In this document: positions 7,934 to 16,158 of the stretch, one piece after another | How positions within the stretch are numbered: the stretch's first letter is position 1 | Layout: each line of letters begins with the position of its first letter | Notes under the pieces: generated by a model | The model's database searches: none | The model's input: only the letters and a program-made list of their open reading frames with translations | What the model was told of the DNA's origin: nothing | Program-made: the position numbers and the translations under genes | Source: Nitrosotalea sp. | GTDB taxonomy: Archaea; Halobacteriota; Syntropharchaeia; Alkanophagales; Methanospirareceae | DNA length: 29,376 nt | NCBI GenBank assembly: GCA_020725315.1 | Contig: DYFG01000004.1 | Span: forward strand, 1 to 29,376 | Reading direction: 5' to 3'

Positions 7934-9793
7934 ATGAGGGAAAAAGTGGCATTTAAATGCTTAGTACCAGTGCTTATACTTGCTCTCCTTTTAATCTCCA
8001 CCCATGAATCTTTCGCTTATACCGCTTCTGGTAAAACTGCGCCACCAACAGTGATCATAACCGAAGTTTATCCAGACACTACTACGAAGAACGAGCTGGA
8101 TGAATACGTTACAATAACCAACCCCTGCATTCATCCTGTTAATATCGAAGGCTGGAGCATAACGGATAATGAAGGAACAATCATATTCCCTACTTTTGAA
8201 ATCCAACCGAATCAAACGATATACGTTACGAGAAACGCTTCTGCGTTCGTAGCGCAGATGACCCTGGCCGGTAAATACATCTCTCCTGATTTCGAATACG
8301 GCTCTGACTCTGATCCTACTGTTCCTCAAATGCAAAGAAAGGGAAGAGCCTTTGTGTTGCGCAATACCGGTGATGAGGTAATACTGCAAGATAAAAATGG
8401 AAGAGAAGTGGATGTCGCGATATACGGGGACTCCTCTTACGAAGGAGCTGGTTGGTTCGGCGAGCCCTTAAAGAAGCCGAGAGAGGGGATGATCTTGAGA
8501 CGGACGGGTATTCAAGACACGAATCAGCGCGAAGACTGGCTTAATCTTCCCTTTGGTAGTTCTTACCATGCACCAGAGAATTTCTCTATATATGGCGAAG
8601 CTACCGCATTCGTCTCGCCTGATTGCAGCTTTTACGCGCTGCGAGGAGAAATGGAGAATGCTTCTTCCTCATTGTATATCAACCTGTATCAATTTGACAA
8701 TCCGTGCCTCATGGATGTTGTTGTGGATGCCTTAAATCGGAGCGTGAACGTCTGTCTGCTGCTCGAAGGCAGCCCTGTTGGCGGAATCACTGATGAAGGG
8801 CGGTATATTGCGAAAACGATAACCGAAAGAGGAGGAACAGTTCGTCTCTCCCGCGACCCGTTCTTAAATCACGCCAAATATGCCGTTATTGACAATAAAA
8901 CAGTTATAGTAATGACGGAAAACTGGAAATACACTGGCGTTCCCTCTAACAACTCCTTTGGAAACCGCGGCTGGGGTATCGTGATAAGAAACAAAGAAGT
9001 GGCGAATTACTTCAAAGCAGTATTTCTTGAAGATCTCTACCGAGGTGAAAAATTCGCACCAAAGCTGGAAGATTTAGAAGAAAATGCTTTTTTCATGACC
9101 AGAGCGATACCACAAGGCTCTTATGTGCCGGTCTTCGAGCCATGGACCGTAACCTGCAGTTTCACAGTGATTCCTGTGTTAGCACCAGATACCATACTGA
9201 GTAACGAGACGATCTTAGGTGCGATAAACAGCGCACAGGAGAGCATTTTTGTGCAGCAGTTCTCAGCAGGAAGATTCTGGGGTAAAGAACCCAACCCCTT
9301 TATTACTGCTCTGATAGGAGCAGCGAGAAGAGGCTGCGAGGTGAAAGTGCTGTTGGATTCCAAAGACTACAATGTAAATACGTGGAACGACAATGACGAA
9401 GCAGTGGCATGGATGAATAAGGTAGCGAGCGAGGAGAATTTGAACTTAGAAGCGAATTTGGTGGATTTAGACTCGCTGGGATTGACCAAGCTACACACCA
9501 AAGGATTAATCGTGGATGGCAAAGTCGTAATTATAACATCGCTGAACTGGAACGCGAATTCTATTCATAACCGTGAGGCAGGTGTGATAGTAGAGAGCGA
9601 GGAGATAGCATCGTTTTACAATGAGGTCTTCTTCTATGATTGGAACGTGTCGGTGAAAGGTGAGGCAGAAGGAGAAGCAGGGAGAGGAGAAAGAGGCGCA
9701 CACGGTGTAAAAATGAAGGTTGTAGGGGTTGCCGTGACGCTCATTCTTTCGTTCGTTATTTTCAGGGTTGTCAAATGGTATAAGAGGGTATAA
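7934..9793 (+). CDS. Secreted, membrane-anchored lamin-tail plus double phospholipase-D-type nuclease/hydrolase
   Basis: Residue numbers count from an upstream GTG at 7922. That GTG lies inside GTGAG, seven nt before ATG 7934, and looks more like a ribosome-binding site, so ATG 7934 is preferred. The order is: signal peptide (hydrophobic core VPVLILALLLIS); a lamin-tail domain (VIITEVYPD, DEYVTITNP, IEGWSITDN) to about residue 200; two PLD domains with HxK(x)4D motifs HAKYAVID (H317) and HTKGLIVD (H525), each followed by an N-W segment; and a transmembrane helix (about 600-618) with a basic tail. Both catalytic motifs are intact. It should act outside the cell, held at the membrane, on phosphodiester substrates such as DNA or phospholipid. 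Lamin-tail domains often accompany secreted nucleases, which favours DNA. Confidence 0.85.
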   Translation: MREKVAFKCLVPVLILALLLISTHESFAYTASGKTAPPTVIITEVYPDTTTKNELDEYVTITNPCIHPVNIEGWSITDNEGTIIFPTFEIQPNQTIYVTRNASAFVAQMTLAGKYISPDFEYGSDSDPTVPQMQRKGRAFVLRNTGDEVILQDKNGREVDVAIYGDSSYEGAGWFGEPLKKPREGMILRRTGIQDTNQREDWLNLPFGSSYHAPENFSIYGEATAFVSPDCSFYALRGEMENASSSLYINLYQFDNPCLMDVVVDALNRSVNVCLLLEGSPVGGITDEGRYIAKTITERGGTVRLSRDPFLNHAKYAVIDNKTVIVMTENWKYTGVPSNNSFGNRGWGIVIRNKEVANYFKAVFLEDLYRGEKFAPKLEDLEENAFFMTRAIPQGSYVPVFEPWTVTCSFTVIPVLAPDTILSNETILGAINSAQESIFVQQFSAGRFWGKEPNPFITALIGAARRGCEVKVLLDSKDYNVNTWNDNDEAVAWMNKVASEENLNLEANLVDLDSLGLTKLHTKGLIVDGKVVIITSLNWNANSIHNREAGVIVESEEIASFYNEVFFYDWNVSVKGEAEGEAGRGERGAHGVKMKVVGVAVTLILSFVIFRVVKWYKRV

Positions 9794-9810
9794 TTCTATA
9801 AATTATAGAA
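9794..9810 (+). promoter_or_regulatory. Perfect 17-bp palindrome directly before the restriction-modification gene
   Basis: TTCTATAAATTATAGAA is an 8-bp inverted repeat around one central base, ending one nt before the ATG at 9812 and overlapping a TATA-like core. It could be an operator that controls the downstream gene; no regulator gene is next to it. Confidence 0.5.
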
Positions 9811-9811
9811 G

Positions 9812-10231
9812 ATGAGTGAAATAATCGAGCTTCAGTTTCAAGGTAGAGTGTTGAACTGGCTAAAAGAAATTATTGTAGAGGAGAAGCTCCCTTTTGATGT
9901 AGACCAAGAAGTGTCCATCAGGACAGATGGGGAGTTGCTACGTGCAGACCTCGTTATCTGGGAGGACAAAAACAGAACAAAAACAGCATGCGTTATCGAA
10001 TTGAGAAGACCGGAATATAATGGTTATTCCATTGAGCTTACCGATAATGCGATGAGGAAAGCAAATTTTCTTGGTTCTCCTTTCTTCGCTACATGGAACA
10101 TAAACGAGTTTGTGTTATGGGAAACATTCGAGGAAGGCACTCCTCTCCTCGACAGAAGGAGATGGCAGAGAGATGTTGTTGCGATAAAGCGGATGGAGGA
10201 AGTAAAAAGAAGAGAACTGAAGAGAAGCTGA
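9812..10231 (+). CDS. N-terminal nuclease-domain fragment of the broken restriction-modification gene
   Basis: This 139-residue open frame contains DQEVSIRTDGELLRADLVI and VIELRRPEYNGYS, which fit a PD-(D/E)xK-type nuclease core (Asp, then Glu on the next strand), then ANFLGSPFFATWNINEFVLWET, a segment usual in the nuclease domains of Eco57I-like and type I-like restriction proteins. It ends shortly after the domain, at the frameshift. Expressed alone it would be a nuclease domain without its DNA-specificity part. It starts 18 nt after the PLD gene, immediately after the 17-bp palindrome. Confidence 0.65.
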   Translation: MSEIIELQFQGRVLNWLKEIIVEEKLPFDVDQEVSIRTDGELLRADLVIWEDKNRTKTACVIELRRPEYNGYSIELTDNAMRKANFLGSPFFATWNINEFVLWETFEEGTPLLDRRRWQRDVVAIKRMEEVKRRELKRS

Positions 10232-10611
10232 AGAGTTTTTTAAGGGAATTTCTCACAAAAGATTTCTTTGAAATCTGCTACATAAAGAAGGAAGTTCCGA
10301 CATTGCCTCTGGACCGCATCTTCATAGACAGGTTGAAATCAGCAGTAAATACTTTTTATATCCGCATTTCAGAGGACTTGGAAGAGGAATATCAAAAGAG
10401 TAAAGACTTCAGGCAACGGTTGAATAACTGGTTTACCGAACAGAAGTGGGTTTTTGAGGGAAAATAGGATGACTTTGACCGTGTTGCAAGGTTAAGTGTT
10501 CTCATCCTTATTGCGAAGATACTGTTCTACAATTTCCTTAAAATACGTGCTTCCGGCTTCAAGCTTCCACCGATAAACATCCCGACAGAAGACGCAAATA
10601 GGTTCAAGACC

Positions 10612-13092
10612 TTGCTTTATGAATATTTCGAGAAGTGTTTTGGCTATGGCGACTTTTTCAAGCGGGAATTTGTAGATGACCTCCCTTTTCCTGATGACGT
10701 AGGTGTAATAAGGCAATTGAAGGGGTTTATAAAGGAAATGGAACTTTATGACCTTTCAAAGATAGGTTATGAGGTTTTGGGTTCCATTTTTGAGAATTTA
10801 ATCCCTGACGACGAGAGGCACAGGTTCGGGCAATACTTCACGAGGTCTGATGTTGTAGACCTTATAATAGGATTTTGTGTGAGGACGGGGGATGAGAGGG
10901 TCATGGACCCTGCATGCGGCGCAGGAACATTCCTAACGAGGGCTTATGTCAGGAAGAAGACGAAAAAGAGTCGTAAGAGGCATGATGAGATATTAATCGA
11001 ATTAAAAGGGGTGGACATTGCCGAATTCGCATGCTATCTCACGAGAATGAACTTAGCCATAAAGGACGTATTTGGCGGTTTCCGGTCGAATGTAGAAAAC
11101 AGAGATTTCTTTGACCTAATACCCGAAGAAAAATTCGATGGAGTGATTACAAATCCACCTTATACGAGACAGGAAGAGCTTGAAGAGACTTTCGCATCGC
11201 CTGTTTATAAAACAAAATTGAAGAAGATAGCGAAGGAAGAAGGAGGGATAGAAGTAGGGAAGAGGATGAGCATTTACGGCTATTTCTTCTTCCACGCCAT
11301 AAAATTCCTGACCGAAAAAGGGAAGTTAGGATTTATTACTTCCAATTCTTGGCTTGATGTTGATTACGGCAAAAATCTGCAGGAGTTCTTCCTGAAAAAC
11401 TTCAAGCTCATTGCGATTATAGAAAGCAAAGTTGAGAGATGGTTTGAGTATGCGGATGTCAACACCTGCATAACGATTCTTGAGAGATGTGGTAAAGAGA
11501 GCGAAAGGAAAAAGAATTTGGTCAAGTTCGTTCAACTGAAGAAGCCATTAAAGGATTTTATAGACCTTGGAAGTGAAGAAAAGAGGTGGAAGAGCATTGA
11601 CAAGCTCGTTAGGTTCATTGAGAAGAATAAGGAATATTATGAGGACGAAAGAATCAGGATTTATCCGATAGAGCAGGAGAAGTTATGGGAAGAAGGATTT
11701 GATGTAGATTCAGCAAAATACGAGGGTTCTAAATGGGGAAAATATCTGAGGGCGCCTGATATTTTCTTCACGATTTTGGAGAAAGGAAAAAGCTTGTTTG
11801 TTCCTTTAAAAGAAGTTGCAGATGTTAGAAGAGGATTTACAACAGGAGCAAATGAGTTATTTTATCTGACGGAAGAAGAGATAAAGAGGTGGGGGATTGA
11901 GAAGGAATTTCTGGAGCCAATCATCTTTACGTTAAAAGAGGTAGATGGATATTCTATTGATAAAAGCAGGTTAAAATACAAGGTTCTGATTTGCTACAAA
12001 CAGAAAGAAGAGCTGAAAGGAACGAACGTTTTGAAATATATTGAGTATGGAGAAGAACGGGGACGCGACTTTCAAAAGAGACCTACTTGTAATTCACGCT
12101 CTCCATGGTATGCGCTTTGTAAAGGTTGGAATTACGCACCTTTAATTTTTCCTGCAAAAGTAGGAGAAAGAATGCCTGTCTTTCTTAATGATAACGCGTT
12201 TGAGGATAAGAAACTCTACGGAGTTACACCAAAGAATAAAGAGGATACGTTACTTCTTGGAGCGTTGCTGAACTCCACTGTATCAAGATTGATTATTGAA
12301 CATACTTGCCGACAATTAACTGGGGCTCAAGCAATTGCAGATATTGATGTGGTGGTTGTGGAACATTTAATTATTCCAAATCCATCGGAGTTATCTAAAA
12401 AGATAAAGGCAAACCTTGAAAATTCTTTCCGTAAATTATCTAAAACCAGTTGCGATTCTATATTTGAAGAACTTGGTGCAGACTCGCCGGAGCAAGTTTC
12501 TTTAGACAAAGTAAAACCGGATCGAAGAGAACTCGATAAGATTGTTATGGGCGAGATTTTAGGATTAACCGAAGAAGAGCAGTTAGAAGTTTATAAAGCG
12601 GTTGTTGATTTGGTTAAGTCGAGGATTGAGAAAGCCGGAAGCGTTCCAAGGCAAGCGAAGAAGAAAGGAGCGGATATAGATGCTTTAGCAGAAGGTATTC
12701 TGCGTGAAATTGATACAAGCGAATTGAAGAAGTTTCCGGGGGATTATATTGGAGAAGAAGAGAATAGAGAGATTGAAGTCCCGGAAGGTAAGCCCGAAGT
12801 AGGCTCGGATTTACACGGCTTCTTTCTGAAGATAGGTGATGCGAGGGTTGAATGCGCTTCTCAAGAAGAGGCGAAATATATTGAGTATGCGGTAATGAAT
12901 GGGAATGCGATAATCATGATTCCTAAAGAGAAGAGAATGGTTAAAAAAGCGGTTGAAAGCTACAGCTCAGTTTATAATAAGCTCAAAAAGGATGTTTCGG
13001 CATATACGAGGAGGACAATCCAGAATAATAAATTGAGAGAAAAGGTGGAGTCTTTGGTTTGGGAGAGGATAAAAAATAGAGAGGGAAAGTAA
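10612..13092 (+). CDS. N6-adenine DNA methyltransferase plus target-recognition part
   Basis: The longest intact piece of the restriction-modification gene, 826 residues from TTG 10612; the frame is open back to 10468, so the exact start is uncertain. The AdoMet-binding motif I is MDPACGAGTF, the catalytic motif IV is NPPY (in GVITNPPYTRQEE), and a helical YFTRSDVVDLIIGF region precedes motif I. This is the gamma-class N6-adenine methylase pattern of Eco57I/type IIG enzymes. From about residue 395 (FVPLKEVADVRRGFTTGANE) comes a specificity-type domain, then a charged C-terminal region. Intact motifs mean it could still methylate adenine if translated from an internal start. There is no separate restriction or specificity gene beside it. 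Confidence 0.8.
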   Translation: MLYEYFEKCFGYGDFFKREFVDDLPFPDDVGVIRQLKGFIKEMELYDLSKIGYEVLGSIFENLIPDDERHRFGQYFTRSDVVDLIIGFCVRTGDERVMDPACGAGTFLTRAYVRKKTKKSRKRHDEILIELKGVDIAEFACYLTRMNLAIKDVFGGFRSNVENRDFFDLIPEEKFDGVITNPPYTRQEELEETFASPVYKTKLKKIAKEEGGIEVGKRMSIYGYFFFHAIKFLTEKGKLGFITSNSWLDVDYGKNLQEFFLKNFKLIAIIESKVERWFEYADVNTCITILERCGKESERKKNLVKFVQLKKPLKDFIDLGSEEKRWKSIDKLVRFIEKNKEYYEDERIRIYPIEQEKLWEEGFDVDSAKYEGSKWGKYLRAPDIFFTILEKGKSLFVPLKEVADVRRGFTTGANELFYLTEEEIKRWGIEKEFLEPIIFTLKEVDGYSIDKSRLKYKVLICYKQKEELKGTNVLKYIEYGEERGRDFQKRPTCNSRSPWYALCKGWNYAPLIFPAKVGERMPVFLNDNAFEDKKLYGVTPKNKEDTLLLGALLNSTVSRLIIEHTCRQLTGAQAIADIDVVVVEHLIIPNPSELSKKIKANLENSFRKLSKTSCDSIFEELGADSPEQVSLDKVKPDRRELDKIVMGEILGLTEEEQLEVYKAVVDLVKSRIEKAGSVPRQAKKKGADIDALAEGILREIDTSELKKFPGDYIGEEENREIEVPEGKPEVGSDLHGFFLKIGDARVECASQEEAKYIEYAVMNGNAIIMIPKEKRMVKKAVESYSSVYNKLKKDVSAYTRRTIQNNKLREKVESLVWERIKNREGK

Positions 13093-13093
13093 A

Positions 13094-13159
13094 TTGGGTC
13101 CGTTAGCAGCGATAATAGTGGCTTTAGCTACTATTTTCGGAACTATTGTAAGGTGCTAA
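13094..13159 (+). other. Possible 21-residue hydrophobic peptide after the methyltransferase gene
   Basis: A TTG one nt after the methyltransferase stop opens LGPLAAIIVALATIFGTIV-RC, a plausible single membrane helix. It may be the remnant of a small membrane protein. No ribosome-binding site is evident. The rest of 13160-13308 holds nothing recognisable apart from a TAG/TAT-type low-complexity tract. Confidence 0.2.
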
Positions 13160-13253
13160 ATTTTTTGGGATGATGAAAAGCCTCTTTTCCACAAATTGCT
13201 CATTCACGGTTATTCTGAAAGTGGCTTCGAGACAGAAGTAAAGCTGAGGTTAT

Positions 13254-13294
13254 TGTAGTAGTAATAGTAGTATTATTAGTATTAGTATGAGTAA
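13254..13294. repeat. Trinucleotide-type low-complexity tract
   Basis: An imperfect run of TAG/TAT/TAA-like triplets (GTAGTAGTAATAGTAGTATT and onward) lies between the methyltransferase gene and the small fragment at 13309. It has no coding character. Confidence 0.6.
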
Positions 13295-13308
13295 TATATT
13301 ATAAATAG

Positions 13309-13509
13309 ATGGGGAATATGATGGAGGAGGTGAAAGGGAGGGATATGAAAATAAAAGAAGAGAAATTTAGAAAGCTGGCAGCATTTGTGAATATATTAGA
13401 GAATAGCGGTATCCATAAATTTAACCCTGATGACTTTATAAGCAGGCTTAGAATGCAAAAGTATGTCTATTTAGCCAGTTTGTTCGCATCTCTATCACCC
13501 CAGAGATAA
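13309..13509 (+). pseudogene. N-terminal fragment resembling YwgA/SocA-type proteins
   Basis: The 66-residue frame contains KFRKLAAFVNILENSG and then FNPDDFISRLRMQKYVYLASLF. The pattern RLRxQKxVYLAxLFG is typical of the N-terminus of YwgA-like and SocA/Panacea-like proteins, which are usually 150-200 residues long and some of which are antitoxins. Here the frame leaves the family pattern right after LF and stops at 13507-13509. Nothing recognisable follows in the other two frames. I read it as a decayed remnant. The start could be ATG 13309 or several following Met codons. The recognition rests on one short motif. Confidence 0.45.
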
Positions 13510-13603
13510 GCATCTATGAAGCATGAATCTATATAGATTGTTTGATTACCATCTCTTCGCTTATGAATCCTCCTTTTTGCATCAAATTAACTTAAAATCG
13601 TGA

Positions 13604-13612
13604 TGTATATAA
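13604..13612 (+). promoter_or_regulatory. Putative TATA box for dinB
   Basis: TGTATATAA lies 26-34 nt before the ATG at 13638, which fits a leaderless or very short-leader transcript. A GGGATGAT sequence is also present between the box and the start. Confidence 0.45.
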
Positions 13613-13637
13613 CAATTTTGATAGGGATGATAAGCAG

Positions 13638-14747
13638 ATGAGAGTCATACTCCACGTGGACATGGACAGTTTCTTCTCAGCAGTAGAAGTGAGAGAGAAC
13701 CCGAAACTGAAGGGCTTGCCCGTTATCGTAGGTGGTAGAATCCTGCCAAAAGCAGAAACAACAACGGGAGAAAGTACCAGGAAAATCAGAGGCGTTGTAA
13801 GCACCTGCTCATACGAAGCGAGAGCTTATGGCATTCACTCGGCAATGCCACTCTCAAAGGCATACGAATTGTGTCCCGACGCGACGTTTCTACCCGTGGA
13901 TATGGCGTTATACAAAAAGGTATCAGCGGCAATAATGCGAATTCTGAGGAACTATGCTGATAAATTTGAGCAGGTGAGCATTGATGAGGCTTATCTCGAC
14001 ATCAGCACGAAAGTGCATGATTGGAACGAGGCGAGAGCTTGTGCACAGGCGATAAAAAGAGAGATACTGGATAAGGAGGGGTTGACGTGTTCAATTGGCA
14101 TCGCGCCAAACAAAATAATCGCAAAGATCGCGTCGGCTTTTGTAAAACCAGATGGTCTGACCGTGGTGGAAGAAGCGAACGGGCGAGATTTCTTAGCCCC
14201 CTTACCGGTGAACATGATTCCGGGCGTTGGTCCAAAAACCGAGGGGATATTAACCAAGATAGGCATCGAGACGATAAACCAACTTGCGAGCTGTGATGTG
14301 CAAAAACTCGTTGCTCTGTTTGGTAAATATGGATGGCGACTTCATATGGTTGCAAACGGGGTAGACGAGAGCGAAGTGGAGGAGAAATGGGAGCGGAAAT
14401 CGTTAAGCAGAGAGAGAACTTTCGCTGAGGACACGAAAGACACATCGGTATTAAATAATTGCGTGGATGTCTTAGCGGAAGAGGTTTACAATGCGATAAG
14501 GGAAGGTGGATTCGTTTTTAAAACGGTCTCGATAAAAGTCAAGTTTGACGACTTCACCGTACACACACGGGCTAAGACTCTTACATCCTTCCATTCTGAC
14601 GTACAAACGCTCAAGAAAGCGGCAAAGGCGTTGATGACGGAATTTAGTAACGGAAAAGAGGTGTGGAAAGAAAAGAGAGTAAGATTGGTAGGTGTTCGTG
14701 TCTCGCGGTTGGGTGTGGTTGACGAGAAGCAAAGACGGATAGTATAG
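13638..14747 (+). CDS. dinB: DNA polymerase IV (Y-family translesion polymerase)
   Basis: Error-prone polymerase for bypass of DNA lesions, 369 residues, close to the family's usual 350-370. Palm-domain catalytic motifs are HVDMDSFFSAVE (D8, with D10) and VSIDEAYLD (D116, E117). Other signatures are the YEARAYGIHSAMPL segment, the GLTCSIGIAPNKIIAKIAS region, a helix-hairpin-helix MIPGVGPKTEGILTKIGI, and a little-finger domain after about residue 240 (KSLSRERTF). There is no obvious PIP-box at the C-terminus. The gene is intact, flanked on the left by decayed accessory genes and facing the toroid-HIT-NMAD1 cassette on the right (convergent, 115 nt between stops). Confidence 0.96.
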   Translation: MRVILHVDMDSFFSAVEVRENPKLKGLPVIVGGRILPKAETTTGESTRKIRGVVSTCSYEARAYGIHSAMPLSKAYELCPDATFLPVDMALYKKVSAAIMRILRNYADKFEQVSIDEAYLDISTKVHDWNEARACAQAIKREILDKEGLTCSIGIAPNKIIAKIASAFVKPDGLTVVEEANGRDFLAPLPVNMIPGVGPKTEGILTKIGIETINQLASCDVQKLVALFGKYGWRLHMVANGVDESEVEEKWERKSLSRERTFAEDTKDTSVLNNCVDVLAEEVYNAIREGGFVFKTVSIKVKFDDFTVHTRAKTLTSFHSDVQTLKKAAKALMTEFSNGKEVWKEKRVRLVGVRVSRLGVVDEKQRRIV

Positions 14748-14862
14748 GTTTAGACTGAATTCATAAGTCGACCACTTCTCGTATATCCTTTGAAACCTTC
14801 TCCTTTTCTCTATCGCCATCTATAATAAACGTATTGTCGAAGTGATTTTTAAGTGCTAAGAA

Positions 14863-16158
14863 TTACTTAATTATCACTACAATTCTCCCCATTATCAACT
14901 GTATCACTACCAACAACGCTGGGATTAGTAATCCTATTACATACGATTCAACGCTTACTAAATTTATTAAGGTACAAATCCCTGCGATGAGCAAATATGA
15001 AAACATAACAACACCTGCCCAATATCTTTTGATAAAGACCATGATAAGAGAAACAATACTTTTAATTTTCCTCGCAAGATTAAATTTCCCTTTCAGAACA
15101 AGTACATCATCATGCAATTCAATTGTGTCATAGTTTTTGATATTGACTATGTGATTCAAGAAAGAAGTTAAACAAAAAAGAGCGTCATGTATAGCCCAAA
15201 GAGTTAACTTATTAACATTTCGATGTTCCCAGCCACCTTCCTTAGTTTGGTTTATAATTAACCATTCAATCCCTCTAAAAACTTTTTTATTTATAATTCC
15301 GCAATTTAATAACGCGATAATTACCCAAGGTGTTACAAAATGATTCCAAATTATTCGTGTCCATTTTGTGGGTGCAGTTTCTAAATCATAATGTTCAACA
15401 AGATTCGCAGTTTCTTTATGTGATTCCCACATATCTTTCTTATTCCATTGTTCATCGAGCCACCGTAAAGGTGTTGATATAATATCCGAGTCGGCAGAGA
15501 TCCCGCATTGCCTCAGCATAAATATCACAAAAGCAGTGTGAAAAGGTGTACTTCTCTCGTCACGAGGTAATTCTCCCCAACATCCATCAGCATTTCGGGC
15601 ATTTCTAATCCAATCTATGCCTTCATTTATAATTGCTTGGTATTCTTTACCTCTAGTTGATGACAACGCCCATATAACAAGAGCTGTTGCATAAACACGA
15701 CTGGTTACTCCTTTAATAGGTCTCCATCCGGCATCTTCGTTTCTATTGCTCTCGAGCCATTTTGCACCCTTTGTAATTATTTCCTCTGCCACTTCATTTT
15801 TTATATCCCTTATCCCTAACAGAACCCACGATGTACTTTCTACTAATGGAAATTCGCCAAATATTCTGATAGTGAATCCACCATCTGTGAATTGTTCATT
15901 CCTCAAAAAATTAATTGCTAACGGAAGTCTTGCGAATTCTTTATCAGAGTATGCAAAACAGGCTATACCTTGACTTGTTGCCACCGGACCTATCTTCTTA
16001 TCGAATATGAATTGATGCCAACCACCAAGCTCATTAGGAGTGATATTATTCCACCAACCACCCAGTTCTGTTATACTTTTAAATGTATCTACCAAAGTAT
16101 TTATCGACTTATTAATAGCGTATTCGATATCGGATTTTTTTATGACTATTAAACTCAT
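14863..16158 (-). CDS. Terpene-cyclase/prenyltransferase-type alpha/alpha toroid protein with C-terminal membrane helices
   Basis: 431 residues with repeated QW-like turns: GGWW, ELGGWHQF, TDGGF, DAGWRP, ADGCWGE and EGGWEHR, spaced about 45-60 residues apart. This is the pattern of the squalene-hopene cyclase/prenyltransferase-beta alpha/alpha barrel. The D-x-D-D acid motif of class II cyclases is not visible, so cyclase activity is doubtful; the barrel may bind a lipid, isoprenoid or protein. Two hydrophobic segments at about 381-402 and 404-428 anchor the C-terminus in the membrane, with the barrel presumably cytoplasmic because there is no signal peptide. It is the last gene of a three-gene cassette; its ATG overlaps the HIT gene stop as ATGA, implying coupled translation. 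Base composition is visibly AT-richer than the ribosomal genes nearby. Confidence 0.7.
   Translation of the reverse strand: MSLIVIKKSDIEYAINKSINTLVDTFKSITELGGWWNNITPNELGGWHQFIFDKKIGPVATSQGIACFAYSDKEFARLPLAINFLRNEQFTDGGFTIRIFGEFPLVESTSWVLLGIRDIKNEVAEEIITKGAKWLESNRNEDAGWRPIKGVTSRVYATALVIWALSSTRGKEYQAIINEGIDWIRNARNADGCWGELPRDERSTPFHTAFVIFMLRQCGISADSDIISTPLRWLDEQWNKKDMWESHKETANLVEHYDLETAPTKWTRIIWNHFVTPWVIIALLNCGIINKKVFRGIEWLIINQTKEGGWEHRNVNKLTLWAIHDALFCLTSFLNHIVNIKNYDTIELHDDVLVLKGKFNLARKIKSIVSLIMVFIKRYWAGVVMFSYLLIAGICTLINLVSVESYVIGLLIPALLVVIQLIMGRIVVIIK

Larger units (their letters stand above)
9812..13092 (+). pseudogene. Type IIG-like restriction-modification fusion, broken by a frameshift and an in-frame TAG
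   Basis: Taken together, 9812-13092 encodes about 1,090 residues of one protein: N-terminal nuclease-like domain, helical linker, N6-adenine methyltransferase and target-recognition domain. The first frame stops at TGA 10229-10231. The +2-related frame continues from about 10200 (EKLKSFLREFLTKDFFEI) to TAG 10465-10467, and beyond that TAG the same frame runs on without interruption (DDFDRVARLSVLILIAKIL, then FYNFLKI) into the methyltransferase. The frameshift fits loss of one base within about 10185-10225. The TAG is a plain nonsense change or, less likely, a read-through codon. In the nuclease domain the expected E-x-K appears as IELRRP, with Arg for Lys. It probably no longer works as a complete enzyme. 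Confidence 0.8.

Noticed and set aside
10229..10240. T6 run as a programmed frameshift site in the restriction-modification gene
   Set aside because: The zero-frame TGA comes before the T-run, so slippage there could not rescue the upstream frame.
10492..10716. Minus-strand open frame of 74 codons (MPYYTYVIRK...)
   Set aside because: Antisense to the continuous restriction-modification frame that runs through 10468-13092; probably a shadow.
13254..13294. Repetitive TAG/TAT tract as a CRISPR or iteron array
   Set aside because: Irregular three-base units without spacers or conserved repeat length; simple low complexity.
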